NCBI GenBank assembly: GCA_029817715.1
Contig: JARUPY010000605.1
Coordinates: 3,720,001 to 3,784,000, forward strand
Reading direction: 5' to 3'
Length of the DNA stretch: 64,000 nt
Origin: Melastoma dodecandrum
Lineage: Eukaryota > Streptophyta > Magnoliopsida > Myrtales > Melastomataceae
Shown here: positions 11,737 to 25,363 of the stretch, piece after piece
Layout: each line of letters starts with the position of its first letter
Numbering within the stretch: position 1 is the first letter of the stretch
Notes under the pieces: generated by a model
What the model saw: the letters and a program-made list of their open reading frames with translations, nothing else
Told to the model about the DNA's origin: nothing
Database searches by the model: none
Position numbers and translations under genes: made by a program

Positions 11737-14700
11737 CTACGTCGTTAACAAGAACCGGTGGAATTTCTCGACCTTTCCTTTGTAGTGGCTCAATCCTTTG
11801 TCCTCCGGGAAGCACTTTCTCAACTTCCTTGGCCGGTAAAAGAAGTCCTCGGTGTCCAGAACATAAGAGGTCTGCGATCCAATCAAATCCCACATGTATG
11901 AGACATGGACGCAAGGAAAAAAATTGTCTAGCTTGAAGGTTCTATCGGTCTTTCTTCTTCGATAGAATGTATGGATCTATTTACAGTACCTTTGATGAGT
12001 TGCAAGCTATCTTGCATTCCAATCCATTAATGATGTGAACGCCCTCCAAGGCAGCCGTGGCGAGTTCATCAAGCGTCCCGAATTTCAGCATATTCCTTCA
12101 TATTTGAGCTACCTTAGTAATGAAGAATATCGTATTTTACCTAGAAAATGAACAAGTGACAATTTCTGGCTATTGACATTTGAAAATACCTGAACAGAAA
12201 TATGTCGCTCGGCTCCTTTCTACTAGGAGATGCCACCAGGAAGTCGTTCTGCAGGTAAGCAGTGAAGTTCGGATCTATTGAGACTGCAAAAACCTCGGGT
12301 TTCTCACAAACATTATCCATTAGCTGAATGGACAATCGGGGAGAATCAGCAAATGACTGCAAGAAAGGAGATAAAGCAAATCATGGCCACTGTAAACCAC
12401 AAAAGTCCATAACAAATGGCAACTGACTTACGAATTCCATGCGATATATGTTCTCATCATGTAGAAAGACACGTGCATTTTCAAAGTACACTGAATCGAT
12501 AAACCTCATGCTGGTCCGAGACTTTTCGTAATCATACAACTGTAGAAGCTTATTGTCCATATCATCAGCAGCGACTAGTTGAAGCTGCAATTAGAAATTG
12601 ACGTTAACAACAGGACTGGAAGAGATGGCTGTGATGAGAAGAAAAGTGAAAGCAACCGAACCTGCTTCACTAGCTTGTAAATCAACTTGTCCAATGTAAA
12701 TAGCATGTAAGACTGGTTTCCAATGATAGAGCGACATTCGTCCTCAAACATTGCATTATCAATGGTTCCGTCAAGCAAGTTGTATAGGGCACTGAAAAAC
12801 CTGCACCTTGTAGGGTTGAGTAAAGTATCCGCATCTGTAACACCCAACTTTCATATGCAGTAGAATACTGGACACACATATACCTGGCATAGGGATCTGA
12901 AGAAACCACATCCCCTGAATTCTTCAATTTATCAGAAGTTGTCGAGTTTGTCTTAGCATAAAGGACCCTCAAATAAAGAATCTGATGAACACAGTCAGGT
13001 GTAATTTAGTAGGAAATACCATAAGGCCCATATAAGGATTGATCCAAGAAGAAACATCATTTACTTACTTGATGAAGCCTAAAAAGCACGTAAAAATCAT
13101 CATTGCCATAGAAGACCCTCGTACACTTTCCTCCTTCAGGCATTACACCCTGCAGATGCTTTGACAGGGGCTTCACTGACGCCAAAAAGTGCTCTGACAA
13201 TGGCATGGTTACTGCATCCACGACACATGGGGCATCAACAATCCCGTCGGCCTCACCTTCACTCTCAGCTTTTCCATCATCATCATTCTCGACAACATCA
13301 TCATCTTCTTGCTCTTCACGAGAGCATTCATCGCCACTAGACTCACTGCCAGAAACATCACCCTTATTAGAACCATCTTCACTGTCCTCTTCATCACCAT
13401 CCACATCATTTCCTCCACCATTCTGACTACGTTGTCCTTCACCATAGACAGACTGATCCTCATGGTCATCAAGACTGTTTTTTTCCTTTAGGGGAGCCTT
13501 TGGAACAGCGGTCTGTTTCTGTGCAGAGAAAGTCTCTTCTTCCAGGTCGCCGTTCGGAGACAATTCACCTTCCTCTTTTTCAAATTGAGGAGGCTCATGG
13601 GAGCTTTTGTTGTTTCTGTCAAGGTTTGAGCCTTCATGAAGCAATTTGATCTCAATTCTTTCACCATATACAACAGCCTAAATTACAAGGAATACGAAAA
13701 AGTCAATGAAAACAATAAGGCAACAAACAAATGCAGTTATTTGCTATAGATCCCGGAAAGTCCCCATGAAGTCTTTATTATGATAACACTGCCGGTACCT
13801 CTGAACAAGAGCCGTCTTGAATTTTTTTCATTTCATTGACCTCAGAGGAACTTTCAATGGCATTGAATGAACGCCCATCATCCCCTGAATTGCTCGATAA
13901 TGTCACCATTATATCCAATTGGCATATAAAACTCTGGACTAACTACAAGTTGAAACGAAATGGAAGTTATCAACATCATCTACAATGAATACTAAACCTG
14001 ATGTTGCTGATGGTCTCGCCTTCCCTTCGAAGTTTCCAGATGAGATTGGCTTGGTGGCCCCATCTGCTAGCTCAGTAGACAAACCATCTATATTTATTCT
14101 GTGGGACAACTCTACACTCTTTGTTAATTTCTCTAGGAGATCCGCACAATGACTGGGGTCAATTTTGGAAGCCACTGCAGAGTCAGAGACACAATTTTGC
14201 TTGGTAGAAGCGTCTCCATTTGAAAAATTAGCAGTGGAGGCAACTGCTAATCCTGAGCAAGACTTTTCCCCATGTTTCTTTTGACTTACAGAGAATATAG
14301 TGGTATCTAGATTCCCATCACATTCCTTACCTGAGACAGATTCTTTCCCTTGCTTGGTTTTATCTTCAAAATCAACGTCTCTTGCACGAGGCTGGCAAGG
14401 AACACTTAGCATTGGCTCCAAAAATGTAGTCCAGAGCCTCATTACCTTATTCAACTGTTCTTTGGTCGAGCAAACCTCTTCACAAGAGTACTGAACAAGC
14501 TTATGCAAATCCTCATGAATTCCATCATCTGTGTAGGAGTGCTCTATATGTGGAACTATAGCTTGTTTATTTCCAGCTGCAACCGCAAGCAGTATATCTT
14601 CATCTTTCTGAAGCTTCTCCTTGAGTTCCTTGATCTCAGCCACCAAGGCTGTCAACCAATTAAGAAAAAATATACATCAGAATTTGGACTGAAATAGCCA

Positions 14701-15485
14701 GCCAATATGAGAGATGCCGAAATTCGTGTAGGATAGTCAACAAGCCAAACAACATTAACAATCATGACAAGAATGATGGCAAAACTCACCCCGGAAATTT
14801 TATACCACTCAAATTACTTAAGAACACAGACTAAAGAAATAAGCATGGAAGCTAACATTAGAAAAACATGTACTTACATTTTGTGCTCAAGTTCTTTGAA
14901 TCCAGCTGCTTGAAATAGAAGCTCCGGTGATCAAGTGATTTGTAATGGTTTTTAGCGTATATCTCGGCCCAAACCTTGTTAAAGTCCAAACGACACTTTG
15001 TCCATTCCTCCTGCTTTTGTTTCAGACGAGTCAGTATGACTGACAATGCAAGTGTTGGGTTCTTACGAAGAATCTCCATCACATCGAGACCATGATCACC
15101 ATATAGACGTTCGATGCATCTTAGATTAAGGGCTGCAAAAGTTATGAAGCACAAGTTGGCAAAACATTCTTTAACAAACTCTAACGTACACTTATTGCTA
15201 AATCAAGAAAGATAATATATTTAATGAAGCATTATCCACAGACCGGTAAAGTAATTCTCTATCTGAATTGGGGTCTCCATATTGTTCGCGTTTTCGTTTA
15301 TGCCCTGCAATAACTCCTCAGCACGCTTTGCAGTAGAGCTCACAGATTCTAGCAGCATGTCTAGCTCAAATCTGCATCATGGTTTCACAATTATTCACAT
15401 GAGCAATATATTGTAGAAACTTACACACACACACACACAGACAGAGACAGACAGACATACAGACAAACAAACAACTGTACATACA

Positions 15486-15519
<34 letters not shown>

Positions 15520-18500
15520 AACCTTAAAAAGAAGGCATTATGGGGAATTGACATTTCAATGATTTCATATGGCATGACAATATGAAAATTTTAAATTCAC
15601 TAACCTGTCATCTTCACATCTAAACAAGCTTTCCTCATACTGATTCCTACGCATATGCGTAAAAGAGTAATCCTCGCTGCCTGACGTCACAGAAACCCAG
15701 TGATCATTCAGAACTTGAGAACCAAGCTCTGATCTCTGGCTAGCTTGAGGTATTGGGTACTGCAAAGGTGACAAACCACAGTGAAAGAGACTAGTGGTTA
15801 AATAAAACTGGCAACCAAGCCATTTTCAAAAGTCATGGAAACTCTATCTTTTACATGCTACATTATTATATTTTAATGCACTGTTAGATGAGCAAATAAA
15901 AGAACCAATCAGATTCATCAAGGACATACATCTGACAAAGCATGAGGTGAGACTTAAAAAATTATAATCATAAGACTAAGCTAAGAATCGGCTTACATCA
16001 TCTGGTAACAGACAATAGCTAGGAGTGCATCGTTGGCAATCAGACAAGTCAAGCTCCTGAATGGATTTCCACATGTACTTCTCTTTTGATCTTTCCCTTT
16101 CTTTTGGACCTTCAGCTTCACGCTTCAGTTCTTTGTCTCTTTCTTCAAGCTTAACTGATCTATTCACACGTCCCTCAACAGAAAGGGATCCTGAAAGAGT
16201 TATCAAGCGATATTGATTTATTGAAAACAGGAGGGATAACAAATTTCCTTCAATTAATAAAAAGACGCTTACTTTTACTCATCACGCCAGCCAAAAAGCC
16301 ATCTGCGAAATCATCCCCATATCATTGATCAATGCCAGGAAAACGTTCATAACATTAATTTAGTACTCAGAGATCTAATGGTATACCGATATTTTCGCAT
16401 CGCTCCAAGAAATCATTGAATTCTTCCATGATATCTGGATTCTTTCCCAGTAAATCAGTTACCTGAAGAAAGTTCCAAACCCAAACCAACAAAGGGTCAC
16501 CTATCGGGTCTATATATAAAATATGAATGACAAAAACACGTCATAACTAAGGTGGACTTACAAATCCTCATCAAGAAAAATTTTAAAATTTTCAGACAAA
16601 CATAAGCATCCATTGAGAAAATGCAAACAGGAAAAAAACCATAGAAGGTGGCAACTCCATTTTGATGTCATGTGACATTATTTATACAAATAAGTGCACC
16701 AATTATTTATTAATTCATTGTCCAGACTAACAACACAAAATTCAAGTAACAAGTGCTTTACCAGGTGTTGTAAATCATTCCGTTTAATAATGCCATTGCT
16801 GTAAATGTGAAGGCACTTCAAAAATGCCTGATAATCATCAGAGCTGCCAAGCTTCTCTTTAACTTTTTCACAGAACATGAACCCTTCGTTGTACAGGCCT
16901 GCCAAAGAAACGAGAACCGGATTATAAGAACAGACCAAAAATACGTGGACAACGGAAACAGCTTAAGACTTAATATGAATTTTGGGCCAGACTTCATGTA
17001 GTCAGAATACAGAAGCTGTTCGTAGCAGCAAGGTAACAAGACTCGCATCATCCCGAAACAACTACATAGAAGGAACTAATAATATCAGGATGCAAATTAT
17101 AGCTACCCCAATAAAGTTGCAATACTAGTGATAAAAAATTTTCCATGTTATAATTACCAAAATGGCTAGCCGAAGAAAACTGCAAAAACACAAGCACGGT
17201 GTGATGAAAAACATAAATAAAGAAGCATTTCGCCACAGAAGGCATATGGTTAAGGATGAGAGGTTAAACAAAGAAACGCATTATGTGCTCTACAAAATTA
17301 AAATATTTCTTCAAATATCATAGCAGACATACTCTGCAAGGCATCCTTGTCATCCCCGTACTGTAAATTGGGATTCACACTGGATCCATCACCCTTTCTG
17401 GATGGCTTCCTCTTGTCCGAAAATCTCTGAAATTCCCAAATATTATCTTGTTTGGCATCTTTATCGTCAGGTTCACGAGTTCTCCAATCCCTGTTATCTC
17501 TGGCCGAAGGCTTCTTCTGGTCCTTGTGAACCTTGGGTACAGGCTTCTCATCTTCTAGATCAGGGCGATCGACACTTATATCACGATCAGCAGGAGATGC
17601 AACAATCTGGTCAAGACGGTTGCGTTGCTGACCAATGGCATAATTGTTCATTTATCAGTCTGGCCCCTCCACGTAATTTCAAAAACCTTATGGATACAAA
17701 CGAATTACCCTGTCCACATGTAATTGACGAATTGATGGAATGCCTGCATTTCGATCATTGCCATGCTGTAATGAACTCCGCCCATAAGGAAAACTTTGTT
17801 GGACAGCCGTTGTTGAGTTATCTGGCAAAAATCTTGTGAATTCATCCAGCAAGTCGAGATGGTCTTCAAAGAGGCCAGCAACCTAGTTCATGTGCCCAAA
17901 ATTCATATTTTCACAGTAAAATGGACCGATTCTCAGTGAAGCACGAAATTGCATGACTGAACTGAAGTATCGTAAATAGAAACAAACCTCACTGTAAACC
18001 TCATTGATGTCCTTGTGCTCCTTTCTGTACATATTTAATATGTCCAGAAAAGATTTATAAACATGTTCATCGTTTTGAAAACGTTTCTGTAATTAAAAAT
18101 GAAATCATTAGCTAACGGGTAAAACACCAGCTGAAATACAGTTCAGTCACAGCATAGCCATATGCCTTAGGACAGGAATTGCTTTAAATAGAAATAAGTC
18201 ATTTACATCAAGAATCGGGCATGGAAAATCTTCATTTAAACAGTCCAAAATAAAAAGCTGCCTTATACCTTGATTTTGTTAACAAAACTTATTGCTTCCT
18301 CAAACTCAACTGTCTTCTTGGCGGGAGTCTCATCGTCCTCAATGGTTATCTCATATCCCTTTGGTAAGAATGTATTGAACCCCAAGATCAAGTTGTTATG
18401 GCCTTTAAAGAGCTCCTTCACTCTAGCTATAACACCGGCAGTATCCGTTCTGCAATTAATTCATGATACACTATAGTGTCAAAACCCCAACAACCAAACA

Positions 18501-19250
18501 CTCGCATTGCAGCAAAGTTAAGAGGTTCGCAATCCACCTTTGGGCCTTGAAATCCTTCATGACTTCGAGAAACAGGTCATACTTCTCCCTTTGGTCATGG
18601 AACATGTCTTTGACTTCCTTAAGATACGACAAAGCGTCATTTGTCGTCAACTTCTGAGAGGCACCACCACCACCTGCTCCTCCACCGTTTACTCCAGTAC
18701 CGCCGCCATCCCCACCTCCTGCTCCACTGCTTCCACCCATGCCAGGGGCTTGGGATTGTGCATAGCTTCAGATTTAACAAGAAACCTCAATAAGAACAGT
18801 TACTTGCATCAGAAGTAAGAAAACAACCAATAATTTATGCAACCAGAACATTGCCCCCTTTGATAAATTTGATCAAAATGGTCCTTTTCGAATTCATAAT
18901 CATGAAACCCATAGTTTCTGCGAAGCATGATGGTAAATCATACCAAGAGTCCTCTTTGACACAATGAGTACCAAAGAGATAAAAAGACAACATTGTCCTA
19001 AATAATCCCTAAACCAGGATCAACGAAATCGTCCACAACCACGTCACCGGACAAACGAACAACTCCACTCTATCCCACATACAAGCAAGCACTCAAGAAA
19101 CCAACACGACTTCCACAATAAACCCCAAATCAGCAACACTAAGAGACACGAAAAACGAAAGGACGAAAACACTCACGAATCACCCCTGGAAGAACCAAAA
19201 GGGCGCTTGAATTGAGAGCTCGGGTACAGATCATCCCTTATTCTCTTCAT
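11737..19250 (-). CDS. SNL: SIN3-like paired amphipathic helix co-repressor (SNL family)
   Basis: Twenty-two exons join without a frame error: 19177-19250, 18538-18765, 18269-18449, 17988-18086, 17709-17882, 17333-17627, 16762-16898, 16387-16462, 16273-16302, 15997-16190, 15605-15759, 15244-15371, 14878-15132, 13998-14648, 13799-13938, 13069-13677, 12884-12981, 12662-12800, 12432-12584, 12190-12356, 11990-12095, 11737-11871. All have GT-AG borders; the sum is 4,224 nt (1,407 residues). The start [20 protein letters not shown] is typical of plant SNL proteins. Order: glycine-rich linker, PAH1 (about 50-120), PAH2 (about 140-210), PAH3 (about 355-420), HDAC-interaction domain ([26 protein letters not shown], about 480-590), long Ser-rich linker, acidic tract (exon 16), Sin3 C-terminal domain ([38 protein letters not shown]). 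Known role: nuclear scaffold bringing histone deacetylases to repressors. The exon 14/15 junction is the least certain. Confidence 0.95.
15423..15517. repeat. Compound microsatellite in a SIN3 intron
   Basis: An (AC) run passes into (AGAC/CAGA) and then a (CATA/ATAC) run of about ten units, all between SIN3 exons 11 and 12. It does not touch a splice site. It is likely to vary in length between individuals. Confidence 0.95.
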
Positions 19251-20921
19251 TCCTACAACAAGAAGAAACCCCAAATCAATAAACTCAAACTCCCTCCCTC
19301 CCTCCCGAACCCGACAAAAAGACCAAAACTTTCGACGAACCCAGAATCACTCTCTCCTCCAGGGATAAACCCAGGTGCCGTTTCACATCGAGCGATCAGC
19401 TTTCAACAGATCTTTGAAGGAAAAGGAAATACAAGAAACTCTCCAAGTAAAAAAAAAACTTGGACGGTTAAGGTATTAGCAAAGGGTAAAGCTCCAAACT
19501 CTAGACAGGAATCACTACAAGTAAAAGAGGGAGCGTTCGTTCGAAAACGAGAACAATCACACAGGAGAAACAGTAGTTTTGCCCTTGGGTGGGGTATTGG
19601 GTAAATGCATGGGAATCGGATGGTGAGATGGATTGTTGTGCTGGTTATGGGATACAACAAGCAAGAAGGGGGGGTAGGGAAGAAAGTACGAGGAAGGGAG
19701 AACCAGGATTCGGTAATAAAATAAGGCAGAAGTTAGTGCCGAGCCGACAGGGAGAGGGGGCTTCGGCCATTTGGGGTCTTACCAAAGTCTATCCAACTAT
19801 AATTCAAAGCATGAATTTAATTCGGTTGGATTCCAATTAATTTTGTATGTATTTAGAATGAGTGTTAAGTTAATTACTTTCACTTTATACAACTTTTCTT
19901 AATTAATTGTAAATAAGAGTTTCCCTGAGTCATTAGATTGCAGTGTTTGTCACGAGAGAGTGAACGTTAAATATTTACAATATCGTGACTAGTGGTTGAC
20001 GGCAACTGGGGCGGTTCAACGGTGGTCTTGACGCAGTGGGTTTGTCGAGTATAGTAACATAGCTAGCTGGCGTGTGCTTCACTACGCGGCAGAAGAATCC
20101 GGTTGCCGTTGATGGGAACTCTTAAGGAATGGTCCTCTCGTTTTCCCTCTCTCGGCCGCTGCGAGCCAAAGTCCGCGTTTTGCCTAATGAGTACCATCAA
20201 GCATTTTTTTCCAACCGGAAAATTTTTAGAGAAATAGAGAGGAAAATGACGTGAACTTCTTTTTTTTTATTATCCTTGGTCGTAAAAAAACCAAATTAAT
20301 CTGAAATCTATCTAAGTTTTTATTTCTATAGTCCGAAAATTATTTTACAAAATTAAATACATGCTTTCAAAATTCATTTATTAATATAAAAAATCTTTGT
20401 TTGTAACATCCGTGATTACAAATAACGACATAATATGAAGCCATTATTTTTAAGTCCGACGTATAGTTGATGTTACGGACCACATTTTGTAAAGAATGTA
20501 GTAATTTGTAACATTGATTTACTTATATATTAAAAACGTACATTAGTTTGAAATTTTTAAAAATAATCACTAAATATCAACGATATTAAAACAAAGCTAA
20601 AATCTATCATGCAATACTTGATGTGTATGGAATACAAAAACTTTTGTATTCATACCTTTTTTGAAATTTGATAATATAAAGGTATTGGAAATACATTACA
20701 TATCCAAATTCTAATAATTATAATTGTGTTAAGTTCTTAAAATGAGAATCAACTTTGTCATTGAATCAAACAAAGTGATGTCGACTCTGAAATTTGAGTA
20801 CCAAGAGAATGATGGATGATCTTTAGAACAAGCTTCGACATGGTAATTACTCATGCCGTGCTTGTTTTCCGATGAACTGAAAGGAAAATAAAAAATCAAA
20901 GTCTGAGCGCTTCCCCTCTTT
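19251..20921. other. Intergenic: SIN3 promoter and 5' leader, then AT-rich spacer
   Basis: The region just above 19250 is purine/pyrimidine-rich and should hold the SIN3 leader and promoter, read leftward. From about 20.2 kb the sequence is AT-rich, including 20.40-20.54 kb with repeated 'gtaaca' and 'acgac' strings like a decayed MITE. No gene is supported. Confidence 0.5.
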
Positions 20922-21371
20922 TCATCTCCTGCGACCATCTAACACCAAATGCTGCCGGAACGCGGCTATAAACCGTTCGACTCTTTCGTTCAATTCCTCA
21001 TCCGACAACTCACCACCAAACCCTCCCTTTTCGATGCCATCTCCATCTTTAGAACCGGGTCCGGATTCCATGAGCCTGGCTTGAGCCCGCCCACCCACCC
21101 TCCGCTTCTTCCCAGTAATTTCACATCGGCCCTCACATCCCGACAAGGTGGCGGGATGATCCCTAGAGGTGAAAACGATGGCTAACAGGACAACATTGAG
21201 GACCAGGAAAACCGAGACATGCCACTGCTTCCCAACGAGCGATTCCACAAAAGTAGCTCGACGCGGGAAAGGCGACGTCCCGAGAGCCAACACTGCTGCC
21301 ATGGAGAAGGCAACGGCAGCTGGGATCGCAAACCGGGCGTATCCATCCTCCACGAGCTTATCAGACATCAA
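20922..21371 (-). CDS. Small two-helix membrane protein, DUF4408/DUF761 type
   Basis: This single-exon ORF of 149 residues starts MMSDKLVEDGYARF. Two hydrophobic stretches are visible: AIPAAVAFSMAAVLALG (about 17-33) and WHVSVFLVLNVVLLAIVF (about 50-67). The middle is basic and low in complexity. It ends DEELNERVERFIAAFRQHL, the short C-terminal signature of plant DUF761 proteins (ELN-RVE-FI--F). DUF4408 plus DUF761 is a common plant arrangement of unknown biochemical function; several members respond to stress. The ATG at 21366-21368 is an equally good start. GC content is higher than the flanks, as expected for a real exon. It lies in the same orientation as SIN3, with about 1.7 kb between them. 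Confidence 0.78.
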   Translation of the reverse strand: MMSDKLVEDGYARFAIPAAVAFSMAAVLALGTSPFPRRATFVESLVGKQWHVSVFLVLNVVLLAIVFTSRDHPATLSGCEGRCEITGKKRRVGGRAQARLMESGPGSKDGDGIEKGGFGGELSDEELNERVERFIAAFRQHLVLDGRRR

Positions 21372-22525
21372 CCCAACAAACGACTAAAAAACTCTTTTAG
21401 CTGCGAAAAACTCCGGGGTCCTCTCCAAGCTTATATACTGAGAGAAAGAGTGCTTTCCCAGGGCTTAAAATCTAAGTCCTGCCTGCTACAAAGAAGACAA
21501 AAAAAAAAAGCAAATGATGGGAGATATGCAAATGGGGACAATGAAATGTGGAAAGTTTGGCAAGCACGCCCTGTCTCATAAAGTTGAGGGAAAATATGAA
21601 ATGGAATTGTATAAAAAAGTGACCCCAGTACTTTTTTTTCTGTACCATCATCAGATGCCGGTGGCATGTCCACAAGTGAAAGAATATCATAATTATGTCT
21701 GATCAGAAATGATGCGAGATTTAACCTTCATTCTGGGAGAACTAAGGAAGTGCTTCAGCTGGAAGCAGGCAATCCAGCAGTTGGGGCTGTTGTAGTTTCC
21801 TGTTTCACAGCAGTATGGGGGACACAAAATGATTTAAGAAACACAACACGCCGATTTGCAGCAGCAGTCAGAATGTAATGGGAGAGCTATCATTCATAAT
21901 GCAGAAGCGAATGTAGAAAGGGGATCCCTAGACCGCATGTGCGATTTGTACATTGAACCTCTGACTGTTACTTCACGTTCATCACATTCCTACATAACAG
22001 TTTTTTATCAACAACCAGCACGAGAAGTTCATTCAATGATAACCTTCTTCACTTCTTGTGTATAGGTAGGTCATTCTGATCTCTATTCATCATGAATTGC
22101 ATTCTATCACATACTTGTGTAATTACATAACATTGCGTCGTCATAAGGATACAGGGGCGCACAAGATAATCAAACAAAGCTGTAGCCAAGCAACCCCCTG
22201 TTGTAGCTCGGATTAGAAAGTTTTAACTCCTCTATTTATCACTTTAATGGAATAGCGGGAGATATCACACATTAATACATACAGATACCGGCCTTATTCA
22301 TCCACTCACACAGGAAGAAATGAGGCACATATCGTGGCTGAAGTAAAAAACTGCAACATTGTTCTGGCCTCATTCACCCACCTACACCATTTTCACTGTG
22401 TAAGCTAAGCAACTCACCTTAACACTTGGGGTCCTATCAGTGAATAGTTTCAACAAACTGTTGACCTTCTGAATGAGGAAAAGCATCAAAAGATCATAAC
22501 CACTTCAAGTATCAACTCGATTTCT
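21372..22525. other. Intergenic spacer
   Basis: This holds the 5' flank of the DUF4408/DUF761 gene and, at the right end, the 3' flank of the RsmD-like pseudogene. I find no coding signal on either strand beyond short chance ORFs. Confidence 0.4.
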
Positions 22526-23117
22526 TCATTCCCCTTTTCTCTGGAACCACTGAGGTCCATAAATGCCCAAATTTGTCTGGCCAAAACGCCAGTCAGTAAC
22601 CTGTAGTAATAACCTCAGGTAGGTGTAAGTTCCAAATGAATTTTAAGCAAATTAGACCACACTCACTAAGCTTTTAGTACACCAAGACATGAAGCGATTC
22701 CTAAGGACCAGTTCAGGGAGGTGTCTTGACTAGATAACTGCAGATAACTCCCGGAAATAGAATTAGCATGTAGAATTTAAAATAAATGTAAGGTCTCCTC
22801 TGATTGAAGAAAACTGGTCCATTTTATATTCTTAGAACATGAAAACGAAAACAATTTTCTGTTGCCAATATCTGATTTTCAGAACAATTAATTTGGCATG
22901 ACATTTTCCAAAACAAAGTATATATTTACAACAAATCATAAGCATTCAGCCATGTACTATTGGTTCTTTACATAAAGTACCTTTGTAAGGCATCCACACA
23001 AATCGAGCATAATAGTTCTCAAAGGATACTCCACCAGCTGCAGTAACAAACAACCAACAACATAAGACAAAGCAGAGGCGAGTCGAAATACACATCCTTA
23101 GCACCCATAACAGCTTA

Positions 23118-24698
23118 TGTTAACCTTGATTTTGATGATGAGCTTAAGAAGCTATGTTATAAAATCATAGCATTATGTATTGTAACACTTCACTTGTCTT
23201 TAACTAATGAAATTAATTAGTATTTCGAATTGTCCAGATTAATTTGATGCTCAATCATTATCTGGATGTTCTAAATATAATTATAGAAGTTAATCAAAAT
23301 CTTTTTGATTAATTTCATTCATAAAAGGAAAGCTTATCTTTAGTGATTAGCTTGAGGAAAGTGTTGTTGAGCCACAACTAGTGAGAGCTGTATGTTGCTG
23401 CCTAACAGTAAACTGTTACTATAATGATACGCTTACTTAATGAATATATGGAAATAAATATTTCCTATTTACATTATATTTTGATTTAACTCGGAATATA
23501 TGTCTGAATGCCTAAATTCATTGAATGTGATTTAAATATCTCATTTCATATGTTTAGGTAACTCAATATTATGATATTTGCTATCCAAGTTTATTTTTGG
23601 GAACAAAATATATTATTCTGATTTTCTGCAGCAACGTTACGCTGTACAGAGTTAAATCGTTAAATCAGATAACTTTGATTATGATTTAACTTTATTAATT
23701 AATGTGATAAGTTTATTATTAGATTATTATCTTATAAGACTTGGAAACAATTAATTTGTTTTCGGATAAGATAATGTATTTGAGGGATGTTACCGTTTGG
23801 GGACTTACCTCTCGGGCGCAATGACCGTTGAGCAGAACTTTGCTCAGAACCGATTGTAGTTTTGAAAACAAATCAAAAGATTTGTTCTAACGTATCGGGA
23901 CGTCTCCCGTGATTTGTTCCCCATAAAAGTCATACTTGGCTATCAGACCTGAGGGCCTTTGTGCGTCTGTATGATTGTCCAAAGTATGGGTGATCTGAGT
24001 GAAGCTTTGAGGATCGGCGGAGAACAAAATGTGCTAAGTGATCGCCCGATTCTTACCTCTTGCAATCTGCGTGTAGGAGTGTCAAGGGCTGAGTACGACC
24101 TTGATCGTCGTTAGAAGGACTGAGTGTCTTCAGCGCGTTCAACGAGCGGCTGACGAATCGTCTGAGGAAAGCTAAGTGAATACTTGTTCTGATTTTAGTA
24201 ACCAGTTGCTAACCCATCGGCAAGAAGCCGTTCTTGTCGTGTTTTTTCGTAGGGAAGTCTCGAGCCTACAGAGTTTGAGCAGTTAGACACGCACTTGCAG
24301 GTACGCGCCAGAAGTCTCGTGCCTACAGGGTAGACCAGGAGTTAGAAAAGCCGCCGGAATGGAAAGAGGTTCTCCCGAGCACAGGGGTGCAGTGCAGAAG
24401 TCTCGACCTCCTGAGGGACAGTAGAGCAGGTTGCGTGGGAGCCGCCGGAGCTGAAAATTCCACCCTAGGCTGTGCAGTGCAGTGAGTCACGGTTGTGGTA
24501 ACCGTTCATGTTCGAACTGAATGTAGGACGGATACCTCGACTTTGCTGAGTGAGAAGTCAGGTTCCGCTGTGTGAGGAATCGACCTTTTCTTTCGTTTCT
24601 TTTCTGATCTAAGTGACTCTGTGTGTTTGTCTCTTGAGTACGTACAGGCTTACAATCATTAATTCACCCCCCTCTTAGTGCACCTGATTGATCCAACA
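23118..24698. mobile_element. Solo LTR (family 1, 1.58 kb) in the RsmD-like pseudogene
   Basis: The sequence starts TGTTAACC and ends GATCCAACA. GCTTA is found at 23113-23117 and again at 24699-24703, a perfect 5-base duplication. No internal retrotransposon genes are present, so this is a solo LTR left by recombination. It shares most of its length with the solo LTR at 53274-55299. The insertion point is just after the GT of the 5' splice site of the 24.7 kb exon of the methyltransferase pseudogene. The long LTR and the end 'ttcacccccctctta' are like large Copia elements, but the superfamily is an inference. Confidence 0.9.
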
Positions 24699-25042
24699 GC
24701 TTACAATAAAAGAGTCTTCCCCTATCAGAACTGATTTTGGTATTTGATCCTTGAGCATCCAATAGTCAACTTGGGTATATGGAGGTGTCACACTTACATA
24801 CTCAAAGGGCCCTCACTTTCTGGTAGGGGCCCTCGCTTTCTGGGGGAGGCCAAGATTCTAATCAACAAAGAACCATGAGAAACAATGTTTATGCTCAAAC
24901 CCTCAATAACATAAACATATGACCATCAAGAAAAACTTTTAGGCCACAAACTTGTTATTTATCTCAATGTATGACATAACAAACTTTATATCAACTCTGG
25001 ACTAGCACCTCCCACCATAGAGAATAAAAAAGGAGAGTTCCT

Positions 25043-25363
25043 TCCGAGGACACCCAAGTGGCGTAAGGTGGGTGGTGGGTGTTTGGAACCTTGTCATGAT
25101 CCCTGGTTCGAACCCCACCATGCACACTCCATTTGGATTTACGGTTGGTCTCATGGCCGATGGCTAATAAAGTCCAAGAGCCGCCCACCTGCTGGGCTTT
25201 TGGGCCTTAACAGAAATTGGACTGACGGGAGAGCAGGCTTCAAGTTGAGCCTAGAAGGGATGTAGTAAGGCCGGGCCTGAGGCTCGTGGGCTTGTCTAAG
25301 AGCTTCCGGACCTCATGAGAGGGCTCACAAAAAGTAAGTTCGCCGCGAACCCCGTTGATATAT
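25043..25363 (+). mobile_element. tRNA-derived SINE
   Basis: A polymerase III type promoter is visible: A-box-like GTGGCGTAAGGTGG at about 25058 and B box GGTTCGAACCC at 25105-25115, about 40 bases apart. The flanks are a near-identical 17-base duplication (25026-25042 and 25364-25380, two mismatches), and no LTRs are present. This fits a plant SINE of about 320 bases. The right-hand duplication includes the 5' splice site of the RsmD-like exon at 25379-25505. It is not a tRNA gene: no acceptor stem or anticodon arm can be folded around the boxes. Confidence 0.82.

Noticed and set aside
11667..11936. 89-residue plus-strand ORF rich in Arg and Cys
   Set aside because: It overlaps the last SIN3 exon (11737-11871) on the opposite strand, whose reading [11 protein letters not shown] is conserved.
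13205..13491. Ser-rich and Met-rich ORFs on both strands
   Set aside because: They are other-frame readings of the acidic GAA/GAT-rich exon 16 of SIN3.
15423..15517. Regular short repeats that could suggest an array
   Set aside because: Units of two to four bases without spacers: a microsatellite in a eukaryotic intron, not CRISPR.
25050..25120. Possible tRNA gene (A and B boxes)
   Set aside because: No cloverleaf can be formed, and near-identical 17-base duplications flank a 320-base unit, so it is a SINE.
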